A DNA stretch of 64,000 nt. Source: Mesorhizobium sp. GTDB lineage: Bacteria > Pseudomonadota > Alphaproteobacteria > Rhizobiales > Rhizobiaceae. Shown in pieces: positions 42,554-51,094 of this stretch. The notes under the pieces were generated by a model. The model searched no databases, was not told the origin of the DNA, and saw only the letters and a list, made by a program, of their open reading frames with translations. The stretch lies in the NCBI GenBank assembly GCA_004017275.1, contig SAKE01000009.1:124001-188000 (forward strand). The letters are read 5' to 3'. Numbering within the stretch: the first letter of the stretch is position 1; every line of letters starts with the position of its first letter. Made by a program: the position numbers and the translations under genes.

Positions 42554-45500
42554 ATGCGGAAATCCCGTCTCCGCCTCATGCGCGCTTACCGCTGGCTGGC
42601 AATGGCCGGTATGTTCATTTTCGCGTCGGCTGCATACGCCGAAGAGGCACCCGACTTCCACCTCGATCTCGACACCGGGGGCCATACTGCACAAGTCACC
42701 GACCTCGCCTTCACACCCGATGGCGAGCACATCGTCTCGGCATCTGATGACAAGACCATCCGCATCTGGGACTGGCAGAGCGGGGTGACGCTGCGCACCA
42801 TCCGCGGCTATCTCGGCAATGGCAGCGACGGCAAGATCTTCGCCGTTGCGGTCTCGACCGACGGCAAGACGATCGCCGCCGGCGGCTATTTCGGCGCCAG
42901 CCTTGGCGACAAGCCACCCTATGGTGACATCAGGCTGTTCGACTTTGCCACCGGCAAGATGAAGGGCGTGCTCGAGGCCGCCGACTACGCGACCTACGAT
43001 TTGGCCTTCTCTCCCGACGGCAAGACACTGGCTGCCGGTGGCGCCGACGGCGTCGTCTATTTGTGGAAACGGGACGACAAAGCCGCGACCGGCTGGACGC
43101 TGGACAAGAAGCTCGACGCCGATTCCTGGCATATCGACAAGCTCGCTTTCGCCGCCGCGGGAACAAGGCTGGCCGCGACCACCACCGACAATGGTATCCG
43201 GCTCTGGGACATCGTGAAGGGCGAGGAGATTGCCATGCCTGACGAAGCAGAGCCGCTACGGGACATCAGCGTCATGGCGCTGGCCGTTTCGCCGGACGGC
43301 AGCCTGTTTGCCACCGGCAGCAAGGACGGGCAGGTGCAGCTCTGGCGCGTTGCCGACGGCACGCTGGCACGCGCCATGCCGACGCAGGATTTCCTCATCG
43401 GCTCGCTGACCTTTGCCAAGGGTGCACGGCTGATCGCCTCCTGCGGCTATCGCTGTGCAGACAAACACCGCTCCATCGTCTGGAACACCGACACGGGTGA
43501 GCAAGTGCTCGACTACACCGGCCATGACGGCACGGTTTACGCCAGCGCCGCCAATCCCGATGGCGCGTTGGTGGCGACGGCCGGCGGCACGCGCAACGCC
43601 ATCCAGGTCTGGGACCCCGCAACCGGCGAGCGCAAGGCGCTGCTGCAAGGCGTGGGCGAACCGGTGACCGCGGTCGGTATCGATGCGGCAAACGACGTCA
43701 TCGCCTGGGGCAACGCCAACCCTTGCCCCGATCGCGTCGCCTGCCCCGAACAGCAGGGCGCGCTGGACAAAACGCTGGCGTTGCCGACCACGGAGCGTTT
43801 CTTCGAGGAGCCGCAACCGCAGACCGATCCGGGCTCGTTTGCACGCGCCGCGCTGACCGACGGCCAGTGGTCGCTGCGCGCTGCGCCCGGCGGCAAGGAC
43901 GCGCTGGAAAATGCCGTGCTGGAGATCGCCAATGGCGGCAAGCTGGTGCGCGGCATCGAGAACGACGCCACCAACGGTTTTGTCCATTCGGCCTACACGC
44001 TGATCGACAATGGCCTTGGCCTGATGACCGGCGGCAATGACGGCACGCTGCTCGAATACCGGACCGCGACCGCGAAAGTGTCCGGGGAGTTCACCGGCCA
44101 CACCGGTGAGATCAACGCCATGGTCGCCTCGGAGAAAGCCGGCCTGCTGGTCACCGGCAGCGCCGACCAGACGCTCAGGTTGTGGAACCTTAAGACGCAC
44201 GAGCTGATCGTCTCTATGTTCTTTGCCGGCCCGCAATGGATCATCTGGATGCCGCAGGGCTACTACTATTCCTCCGACGAGGGCGACAAGCTCATCGGCT
44301 GGCAGGTCAACCAGGGCCGCAACCGTGAAGGCCGCTTCATCCGCGCCGGCCAGTTGAAGAAATACCTCTGGAGCCCGGAAATGGTGCGGCGCGCAATCAT
44401 CCTGCGCAGCGCCAAACAGGCGGTCGAGGAGATGCGGCCGGGCGTCGACAACGAGTTGCAGAAGCTTTTGCAGCGCAAGCCGCCGGAGTTCGCCATCCGC
44501 GTGGCGGACGACCAGAGCAAGGTCCGCGACGGTTATGTCGCCGTCGAGATATCAGGCGCCAAGGAAGCCGGCACCGATGTCGCCGGCTTCTCGATATTGT
44601 CGAACAGCCGCAATGTCGGCGATGTCATCGCCCGCTCGGTGGACGGCAACAGCACCATCGTCGAGATACCGGTCGAGAACGGCGAGAACACCATCCGCAT
44701 CACCGGCACCAACGAATTCGGCTATCTGACCGAACGCAGCGTGACGGCGCTGGCGAGAAAGACCGAGAAGGCCGAGGCCAAGGGCAAGCTTTATGTCGCG
44801 GTCATCGGTGTCGACAAATATCCGTTCCTGACCGATGCCTGTTCGGGCCGCGCCTGCGACCTGCGCTACCCCGTCGATGATGCCACCGAATTCCTCAAGG
44901 TGATCTCGCAGAAATCGTCGCCGCTGTTCTCTTCGATGGAGACGCTGGTTCTGGTCAACCGCGAGGCGCTGGACGAGAGCCCCGACAAGGCCAAGCAAAC
45001 CTACGCCGTCGCTAGCGCCGACACCGTCATGGAGCCCGACTCCGACACGATCGGCGACCAGCTCGCCGATTTCCTCGACAGGCCGGGCGAGCACGACACC
45101 ACCATCATCTTCGTCGCCGGCCACGGCATCAACATCGACGAGGACTATTATTTCATCCCGACCGACGGCCGCAAACAGGATGCCGAGCGCTGGAAGCGCT
45201 CTTCGCTTGTCGACTGGTCGGACATACAGAAATCGGTCGAGCGGGCAAAAGGCATGCGCTTCATGCTGCTCGACACCTGCCATGCCGCCAACGCCTTCAA
45301 TCCACGCCTGGAAAAGGACGCGCAGGATGCGCGCATCGTGGTGTTTTCGGCGACTGCCGCCAACAACACCGCCGCCGAACTGCCGGAGCTCGGCCACGGC
45401 GTCTTCACCTATTCGATCCTCGAAGGCCTGCGCGGCAAGGCCAGGACGTCAGATGGCGGCGTCACGCTGTTCGGCCTTGCCGACTATATTTCGCGCGAAG

Positions 45501-45580
45501 TGGTGCGACTGACATCGTCGAAGCAGAAGCCGTTCTACTATGTCGGCGGCGTGGAGAACATTGTGTTGGCCGAGCCGTGA
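42554..45580 (+). CDS. secreted WD40-repeat caspase
   Basis: This is a 1008-residue protein with a signal peptide (RAYRWLAMAGMFIFASAAYA). Residues about 45-560 are WD40 repeats forming beta-propeller(s), for example 'VTDLAFTPDGEHIVSASDDK' with 'TIRIWDWQSG', and 'GLLVTGSADQTLRLWNLKTHE'. A beta-sandwich-like linker follows (about 645-735, 'VEIPVENGENTIRITGTNEFGY'). The C-terminus (about 745-1008) is a caspase-like domain with His857 (VAGHGINID) and Cys909 (LLDTCHAAN). The WD40 part presumably binds the ligand or substrate, and the caspase executes. It starts 3 bp after the previous gene and ends overlapping the next. Confidence 0.87.
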   Translation: MRKSRLRLMRAYRWLAMAGMFIFASAAYAEEAPDFHLDLDTGGHTAQVTDLAFTPDGEHIVSASDDKTIRIWDWQSGVTLRTIRGYLGNGSDGKIFAVAVSTDGKTIAAGGYFGASLGDKPPYGDIRLFDFATGKMKGVLEAADYATYDLAFSPDGKTLAAGGADGVVYLWKRDDKAATGWTLDKKLDADSWHIDKLAFAAAGTRLAATTTDNGIRLWDIVKGEEIAMPDEAEPLRDISVMALAVSPDGSLFATGSKDGQVQLWRVADGTLARAMPTQDFLIGSLTFAKGARLIASCGYRCADKHRSIVWNTDTGEQVLDYTGHDGTVYASAANPDGALVATAGGTRNAIQVWDPATGERKALLQGVGEPVTAVGIDAANDVIAWGNANPCPDRVACPEQQGALDKTLALPTTERFFEEPQPQTDPGSFARAALTDGQWSLRAAPGGKDALENAVLEIANGGKLVRGIENDATNGFVHSAYTLIDNGLGLMTGGNDGTLLEYRTATAKVSGEFTGHTGEINAMVASEKAGLLVTGSADQTLRLWNLKTHELIVSMFFAGPQWIIWMPQGYYYSSDEGDKLIGWQVNQGRNREGRFIRAGQLKKYLWSPEMVRRAIILRSAKQAVEEMRPGVDNELQKLLQRKPPEFAIRVADDQSKVRDGYVAVEISGAKEAGTDVAGFSILSNSRNVGDVIARSVDGNSTIVEIPVENGENTIRITGTNEFGYLTERSVTALARKTEKAEAKGKLYVAVIGVDKYPFLTDACSGRACDLRYPVDDATEFLKVISQKSSPLFSSMETLVLVNREALDESPDKAKQTYAVASADTVMEPDSDTIGDQLADFLDRPGEHDTTIIFVAGHGINIDEDYYFIPTDGRKQDAERWKRSSLVDWSDIQKSVERAKGMRFMLLDTCHAANAFNPRLEKDAQDARIVVFSATAANNTAAELPELGHGVFTYSILEGLRGKARTSDGGVTLFGLADYISREVVRLTSSKQKPFYYVGGVENIVLAEP

Positions 45581-47457
45581 CCTTTGAAGGCCTTCACCCA
45601 GGCACCCCCCTCTGTCCTGCCGGACATCTCCCCCGCAAGGGGGGAGATCAGTCTCGTTACCGACGGCGATTTGCTTTCGAGGTTGGCGATTGGCGAAGGC
45701 CGACACGAAATCCAATCTCCCCCCCTGCGGGGGAGATGTCCGGCAGGATAGAGGGGGGTGCCTGGGCGCAGACCAGCATTCTGCAGATCTTCGTAGTCAC
45801 GCTCCTCACCTTGCTCCCCCTCCATGCCTTCGCCGCCCCTGTCGTCTGCCCGTCGGGCGCCGACAACTTCCCGCCCTTCTACGAAGACGCCACGCTGTTC
45901 AATGATGCCATCGCCGGCGCCGCCCATGTCGAGCCCTCCAACCAGCGGCTGACCGGCATCACCGTTCCGCACCATCTGCTGGCCGCCGACCTGGTGGCGC
46001 TGGGATTCCGGGCAGCGTCAGGCTTCGGCTACAAGCGCATCGTGATCCTGTCGCCGGACCATTTCCACAAGACGCACAAGCTCTACGCCACCTCGCAGCG
46101 CGGCTTCGACACCGTGCTTGGCCCGGTCGCCGCCGACACCGACGCCGTGCGACGTCTGGAGATGAACAGCGACATGGTCGAGGAGTCCTGCCTGTTCGAC
46201 AAGGAGCATGGCGTGCGCGCCATGCTGCCTTTCCTGCATCACTATTTCCCCGAGGCGAAAATCGTGCCCGTGGCAATGTCGGTCAAGGCACGGCGCGGCG
46301 ATTGGGACAGGCTGGCCGAGGCTCTCAAGCCGATTGTCGACCAGGACACGCTGATCGTCGAATCCACCGATTTCTCGCACTATCTGCCCCAGCATGACTC
46401 CAGGCGTTTCGACCAGCAGTCGCTGAACCTGCTGGCCGCCGGTTCGCTCGACGGCATCGCAGCGCTGCGCCAGCCGGATCATGCCGATTCCGTCGGTGCG
46501 CTCTACATCCAGACCCGGCTGCAGCGCGAGCTGTTCGGCGCCCAGCCCCTGGTCGTCGCCAATGAGAACTCGCAGGAACATACGTCGGACTATGTCGAGC
46601 GGACCACCAGCTATGTCGTGGTGCTGTTCGGCGCCTTCGGCCCCGGCTTCAACAACCCGGCACGGCCAAAGGACAGGATCTACTATCTCACCGGCGATGT
46701 GAATTTCGGCCGCGCCATGAGGAAGATCCTGGTTCGCGACGGTGTTGCCGACCGGATCGTCGACAGCGTTCTGGCCCTGACCGGATCGCGGCCGCTGATC
46801 GTCAACCTCGAAGGCGTCATCCTGCCCAACGTGCCGGAAGCGATCGACGACATGACGCTGGCGATGCCGCAAGGCCTGGCCATCGACATGCTGAAGCGGC
46901 TGCATGTCGCCGGTGTCGGGCTTGCCAACAACCACGCCTATGATCTCGGCCCGTCAGGCTATGCCGAGACGCTGCGCGCGCTGGACGAGGCCGGTATTCC
47001 GCATTTCGGCCAGGGCGAGACGCTGGCGCTTGCCGATCTCGACCTTGTCGGCCTGACCGACATCGACACCAACGGCTCGAAGAATACCGACCTGCTCAGC
47101 CCTGCTTTGCTCGACAGGCTGCTGCACGAGAACGCCGAGAGGCCGGTGGTTGCCTTCGTCCATTGGGGCCGCGAATACAAGACCGGACCGTCGGAGCGTG
47201 AAGACATGCTTGCCGACCAGATGCGGCTGCGCGGCGCTTCAGTCATCGTCGGCGGCCACCCGCATGTCTCGAGCGAGGCGATCGTCCCGCTGGCCGGCGG
47301 CGACGTGGCGGAGGTCTATTCGCTGGGCAATTTCCTGTTCGACCAGAGCGCCGAACGGTCCTCCGGATCGATGCTGGAACTGCGCGTCTTCGCCCAGGGC
47401 ACGATCTTTGCCCGGCTTGTCCCGTTACCCAATTATTTCGAAATGGGCAGGAAATGA
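45577..47457 (+). CDS. Memo-CapA fusion protein, exported, with a repeat-derived N-terminus
   Basis: The frame encodes a signal-like hydrophobic segment (ILQIFVVTLLTLLPLHAFAAP, about residues 68-88). A Memo/AmmeMemoRadiSam-B-like domain follows (about 95-350, 'YKRIVILSPDHFHKTHK', 'ESTDFSHYLP'), then a CapA-type metallophosphatase (about 365-620) with 'GDVNFGRAM', 'NLEGVILPN', 'LANNHAYDLG', 'HWGREY' and 'GGHPHV'. The frame is open from a GTG at 45577 that overlaps the caspase stop (GTGA). The first 65 codons run through the palindromic repeat at 45597-45766. No ATG start precedes the signal segment, so the true start is uncertain. The radical-SAM partner of Memo is absent. Confidence 0.75.
   Translation: MTFEGLHPGTPLCPAGHLPRKGGDQSRYRRRFAFEVGDWRRPTRNPISPPAGEMSGRIEGGAWAQTSILQIFVVTLLTLLPLHAFAAPVVCPSGADNFPPFYEDATLFNDAIAGAAHVEPSNQRLTGITVPHHLLAADLVALGFRAASGFGYKRIVILSPDHFHKTHKLYATSQRGFDTVLGPVAADTDAVRRLEMNSDMVEESCLFDKEHGVRAMLPFLHHYFPEAKIVPVAMSVKARRGDWDRLAEALKPIVDQDTLIVESTDFSHYLPQHDSRRFDQQSLNLLAAGSLDGIAALRQPDHADSVGALYIQTRLQRELFGAQPLVVANENSQEHTSDYVERTTSYVVVLFGAFGPGFNNPARPKDRIYYLTGDVNFGRAMRKILVRDGVADRIVDSVLALTGSRPLIVNLEGVILPNVPEAIDDMTLAMPQGLAIDMLKRLHVAGVGLANNHAYDLGPSGYAETLRALDEAGIPHFGQGETLALADLDLVGLTDIDTNGSKNTDLLSPALLDRLLHENAERPVVAFVHWGREYKTGPSEREDMLADQMRLRGASVIVGGHPHVSSEAIVPLAGGDVAEVYSLGNFLFDQSAERSSGSMLELRVFAQGTIFARLVPLPNYFEMGRK
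45597..45766. repeat. long palindromic repeat (46-bp arms), copy 2, inside the Memo-CapA 5' end
   Basis: This is a second copy of the 38308-38467 element. Its arms at 45603-45648 and 45715-45760 differ from each other by only a base or an indel. The palindrome extends outwards with CCCAGG / CCTGGG. The middle (about 66 bp) is unrelated to copy 1. It lies between the WD40-caspase stop and the signal-peptide-coding part of the next gene, and it is translated in the frame used by that gene. Confidence 0.9.
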
Positions 47458-47465
47458 GCGCTCCC

Positions 47466-47669
47466 AGGGTGTGTTGAGATTCAGGTCAGGCCGAGTCGAA
47501 AGCGGTTCCGAGAACCGGAGCGGAGCGTACTTTTCGTACGCGAGCACCGGCCTACGCCGGCCATAGCCTTAACTGCCACGACCACTCTCGATTGCTTCGG
47601 CCGGCAAAGGCCGGAAGCGTAGGAAGCTGCCATTTGCAGGCCGGCATCACCTGAATATCAATGCACCCT
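47466..47669. repeat. dispersed palindromic repeat (TTGA-ATTCAGGT family), copy 2 with nested insert
   Basis: This is a 204-bp copy of the 19552-19685 element. Ends read inwards AGGGTGTGTTGAGATTCAGG and AGGGTGCATTGATATTCAGG. The centre has GCGTAC / GTACGC arms. Compared with copy 1 it carries an extra ~73 bp (47551-47623) with its own CCTACGC / GCGTAGG inverted termini, so it looks like one palindrome inserted in another. It sits between convergent genes, and its TAGGGT end supplies the TAG stop of the MORN-repeat gene. Confidence 0.88.
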
Positions 47670-49500
47670 ATCCGCAGCCGACCATATCGCGCGGCAGATA
47701 GCAGGCCGCCGGCTCTGTCTTGGTTTCGAACAGTGACTGCTTCGGCCGGAAATAGAAGAAGGTGACCGGCTTGCTCTCGCGCACGCTGCCGTCCGCAAAA
47801 TGCGCGGCGATGCTGAAGCTGTGGATCGACGACATCGACGACCACATTTTCAGCCGCGCCGTGTAGGCGCTGATCTTCTTGTTGCCGCGCACCGGCATGG
47901 CAATGGTGTAGTCATGCTTGCCGATCGGGAACTCGATGTTCTGGTAGCGCATGGCTTCCGGCGTGCCGCCGCCGCCGTCGCCGCATTCGGCCATCTCTTC
48001 CGGCGTCTCAAGGACCGCCAGGGTGATGGAGGTGCGGAACGGCTCGCTCTGCTGGTAGACGCGACCTTCATCATCCGACCACGAATAGTCGAACTTGCCG
48101 ATCGCATTCAGCGTCATCGCCTGTTGCATGTCGGCAAGATAGTCGGCGACTTCGCCGAACTTGATCTTGTTGGTCAGCTGGCTGCGACAGACATTGAGAC
48201 TGTCCACCGAAGGACAGGGAAAACGCCCCGTTTCCAGGCCGGCGGTGTCGACGCCAGCTTCGGTGAGCACGCTCTTGACCGACACGTCGACACCGTCGCC
48301 GAAACTGCCGACGTCCTTTGTGAACATGCGGCTGGGATCGCCGGTCGGGTTGCCTTCGTCATCGACCGCAGTGAACTGGATCGACATCTTCATGTCCTTG
48401 GCGTCGCCCCAGCCATTGTTGACGATCGAGAAATCCGGCCGGAAGCCGACGCAGCCGAAATGCTCCGATATCGACAGCATCGGCTTGCGATAGGCATCGC
48501 TGGCGGCGACCTTCATCTCCAGGCTGTCGAGCTTGACCTTGGACCGGTCTGACGTCCTGAGACCGACTTCGGCAAAGGCCGGAGCGGCCTCCCAGTCCAT
48601 GCCTTCATAGACATTGCCGGTGGCGATCTGGCCGGTGCCGTTCCAGCTGTCATTGTACTGATCGGACTGCGGATAAATGGCGATGTCTTCGTCACGAACC
48701 AGATGCTGGTACTGCATGTCGGACTGCTGGGTCATGCGCTGGTCGACCGCGACGCCGATCTCGACCTTGTCGGCGTCGCCACCGCCGGTCTGCGCCTTGA
48801 GGAGCCCGCCGACCCTAGCATCGGCCAGCACATCGGGGCGCGAGCCGCCGACCTCCCTGCCCATTGCCCATTGCGATGTGTAGACAGTGCCGCCGGCTAG
48901 CCGCGTGCGGCCCTTGCCATTCTTCAACCCGTCGACAAATGAGCCGGCAAAAATCTCCCCGGTCCTTGACAGCAGCCGCCCCTCGCCGTTCGGCACGCCG
49001 GCGACGAACTGCCCCTCATAGCGGTTGCCGTCGGCATCGACATGGATGCCTTTCCCGTTGAGTTCGCCGGCGAGCCAATGCCCGTCGAAAACCTCGCCTG
49101 AGCGCAGCTCGAGCCGGCCTTGCCCATCGGGCCGGCCATTCCTGATGTCGCCGAAATAGCTGGAATAGATGGTTTTGGGATCATAGCTCGCCGAACCGCG
49201 CACCCGCCACACCAGCCTGCCCTTGCCGTTGATGGTGCCGTCTTCGGCAATCGTCCGGTCAGGCGACTGGCCGGCAGCTGCCTCCCAGACGAAGTCGAGA
49301 TTCTTCTCCGGGTGGAAGTCCCATACCCGGACCGTCCTGCGCAGCACCGAGCGCGTGTCTACCTGATAGAGGATCTGCACCCGTTCCGCCCAGGCGCCGC
49401 TGGCAGGGACGGCGGCCGGATCCCCGACGGCCGGCGATACCATCAATGCGACCAGCATCGATGCGGCCGCGATCCCGAACATTGCCCCTGCCCGCGCCAT
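47668..49500 (-). CDS. exported MORN-repeat protein
   Basis: This is a 610-residue protein with a signal peptide (MARAGAMFGIAAASMLVALM... AVG). Residues about 95-200 hold four or so MORN repeats, for example 'YFGDIRNGRPDGQGRLELRS' and 'YEGQFVAGVPNGEGRLLSRT'. The C-terminal ~400 residues have no recognised domain and are beta-rich ('MKMSIQFTAVDDEGNPTGDP'). MORN repeats bind lipids or proteins in eukaryotes and are seen in bacterial exported proteins of unknown role. The ATG at 49500 is preferred over a TTG at 49524. It is convergent to the Memo-CapA gene. Its TAG stop lies in a palindromic repeat. Confidence 0.7.
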   Translation of the reverse strand: MARAGAMFGIAAASMLVALMVSPAVGDPAAVPASGAWAERVQILYQVDTRSVLRRTVRVWDFHPEKNLDFVWEAAAGQSPDRTIAEDGTINGKGRLVWRVRGSASYDPKTIYSSYFGDIRNGRPDGQGRLELRSGEVFDGHWLAGELNGKGIHVDADGNRYEGQFVAGVPNGEGRLLSRTGEIFAGSFVDGLKNGKGRTRLAGGTVYTSQWAMGREVGGSRPDVLADARVGGLLKAQTGGGDADKVEIGVAVDQRMTQQSDMQYQHLVRDEDIAIYPQSDQYNDSWNGTGQIATGNVYEGMDWEAAPAFAEVGLRTSDRSKVKLDSLEMKVAASDAYRKPMLSISEHFGCVGFRPDFSIVNNGWGDAKDMKMSIQFTAVDDEGNPTGDPSRMFTKDVGSFGDGVDVSVKSVLTEAGVDTAGLETGRFPCPSVDSLNVCRSQLTNKIKFGEVADYLADMQQAMTLNAIGKFDYSWSDDEGRVYQQSEPFRTSITLAVLETPEEMAECGDGGGGTPEAMRYQNIEFPIGKHDYTIAMPVRGNKKISAYTARLKMWSSMSSIHSFSIAAHFADGSVRESKPVTFFYFRPKQSLFETKTEPAACYLPRDMVGCG

Positions 49501-49596
49501 CCCAAAACCCCTTTGGATGCCCAACCCCTTGGCCGTTCAAGCGTAGTCGGCGAACCGGCGAGGCGCAAGAGAACTGCAACGGAAGTGCCCGCCAAG

Positions 49597-49623
49597 AAAA
49601 AGGCGGCGGAGTGCTCCGCCGCC
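49597..49623 (-). terminator. terminator of the upstream S1 protease gene
   Basis: On the minus strand, the stem GGCGGCGGAG / CTCCGCCGCC with a 2-nt loop is followed by a U5 tract (the A-run at 49597-49601 on plus). It lies directly after the stop of the serine protease at 49651, in the 150-bp gap before the MORN gene. Confidence 0.8.
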
Positions 49624-49650
49624 CTTGTCTCCACTGCGAATACGCAGCGG

Positions 49651-50745
49651 TTACTTGTACAGGCTGTTGATCCACTGGACGTTGGCAGCGTTCAGGCGCA
49701 CAGCGGTGTTCGCGTCGGAGCTTTCCGCCACGTTGATACCGGTGATGATGCGCTGCTTGGCCTTGTTGTCGTAGGCATAGACCGAGCTGCCACTCGACCC
49801 CGGGAACGTATCGCAGTCATACTGGAAATATTCCGGGGCGATGTTTTCGGCGTGCACTTCGCAGTTCGCCTTCCACATCGTGCCCATCGGCTTGTCGCCG
49901 GGATAGCCGACAAGGTTAGCGGTGAAGTCGCCAAGATCGTCATAATTGGCATAGCCCAGCCAGCCGAGGTTGGTGCCGACATCCTGCTTCAGCGTGACGA
50001 TGCCGAGATCCCACAGCAGGACCGAACCATAATAACCCTGGTAGTTGTCGATGAAGCCTTGCAGCACATAGGCGCTTTCGAAGGTGAAGGCGCCGAACGG
50101 TGCGTCGTCGGCCGTGCTGCCGTTGAGGCCCGGCACGAACAGATACTCTGAGAGCCAGTCCTTGTCCTCATGGCTGTAGAGACAGTGCGCGGCGGTGAGC
50201 ACCGTGCGGGGGCCGATCAGCGTTGCCGAACAACTGCCGAAGCTGCCTGTCTTCGGCGACTTGGCTTCGAGATAGCCGATCGCCGAGAACGGATAGGTCT
50301 TGGTGTTCTTGACCTGCTCGCGATCGTCGGTGCCGAAAACCTGACGCCCGGCTTCGCCTTCGCCAAGATCCGGATCCTCGGTCTTGCGCTCAGCTCCATC
50401 CTTTCCAGTGGCCGGAGCATTCAGTTCCTTGATGATAAGGTCCCGCAGCGCCTCGCTCGGCTCGATCTTGATCTCCTTGCCATCGGCGGACCGTCCGACG
50501 ATGCCGTAGGATTTGACAGCCGTTGCCTCGTCGGCAAGCGGCGCGGCGCGACTGTCTTCGTCAGTCAGCTTCGGCGGCGCGATTGGCTTTGCCCGCCCGG
50601 GCTTGTAGTCGCCTGAAGTCACGTCCCGCATGCTTTCGCCATTGCCGGCACTGGCGGAGCCAGGATCGGCAGCGAAAACCGGAACCGCCCACATCGCGGT
50701 GGAAAGCAATGCGGACGCAATGAGTGCGTTTGTCAGTTTTGTCAT
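49651..50745 (-). CDS. exported S1-family serine protease (V8/glutamyl endopeptidase-like)
   Basis: This is a 364-residue protein. Residues 1-26 are a signal peptide (LTNALIASALLSTAMWAVPVFAAD). Residues about 27-145 form a Pro/Asp/Glu-rich propeptide-like part. The trypsin-fold domain (about 150-364) has catalytic His187 (LTAAHC), Asp246 (LWDLGIV) and Ser318 (PGSSGSS). The GSSGSS form suits V8/glutamyl-endopeptidase-like S1 enzymes. It is transcribed divergently from the second protease (51095), sharing a 349-bp region. It may be an activator or substrate of the caspases, by analogy only. Confidence 0.86.
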   Translation of the reverse strand: MTKLTNALIASALLSTAMWAVPVFAADPGSASAGNGESMRDVTSGDYKPGRAKPIAPPKLTDEDSRAAPLADEATAVKSYGIVGRSADGKEIKIEPSEALRDLIIKELNAPATGKDGAERKTEDPDLGEGEAGRQVFGTDDREQVKNTKTYPFSAIGYLEAKSPKTGSFGSCSATLIGPRTVLTAAHCLYSHEDKDWLSEYLFVPGLNGSTADDAPFGAFTFESAYVLQGFIDNYQGYYGSVLLWDLGIVTLKQDVGTNLGWLGYANYDDLGDFTANLVGYPGDKPMGTMWKANCEVHAENIAPEYFQYDCDTFPGSSGSSVYAYDNKAKQRIITGINVAESSDANTAVRLNAANVQWINSLYK

Positions 50746-51094
50746 GGTGAGACTCTCCCAAAAGTCAGCAAGGACTGGATCAAAATACAGAAATATTGTC
50801 GAGATCGTGGTGGAGCCAAAAAATGAGTTTGGTTACCGGCGCCTGAACCTGATCATTACCCCATGCGGTCTGTCGAAGGCCCCCGCCAAAGACATCCGCG
50901 CGGATATATTGCCTAAATTAATACAACATTGGAATGACAAATCGCTTTCACGTAGCCCGTGGGGGGCTATAGGGTTTTGAGTGGGTTCCGCACGGGAACG
51001 CAGTCCGCGAAGCAACGCCTGCTTGCCGGCGATTGTTTCGTTGATCATGCGCCGGGGCTGGCTCGTTCGGGAACGTGTCTCAGGAGGATTTCAG
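50746..51094. other. 349-bp divergent region between the two S1 protease genes
   Basis: No gene is visible. The middle is AT-rich (about 50910-50945), unlike its GC-rich surroundings, and would suit overlapping divergent promoters. CTATAGGG at about 50969 is a possible plus-strand -10 element. A strong AGGAGG at 51082-51087 decides the GTG start of the plus-strand protease. I found no clear operator palindrome. Confidence 0.4.
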
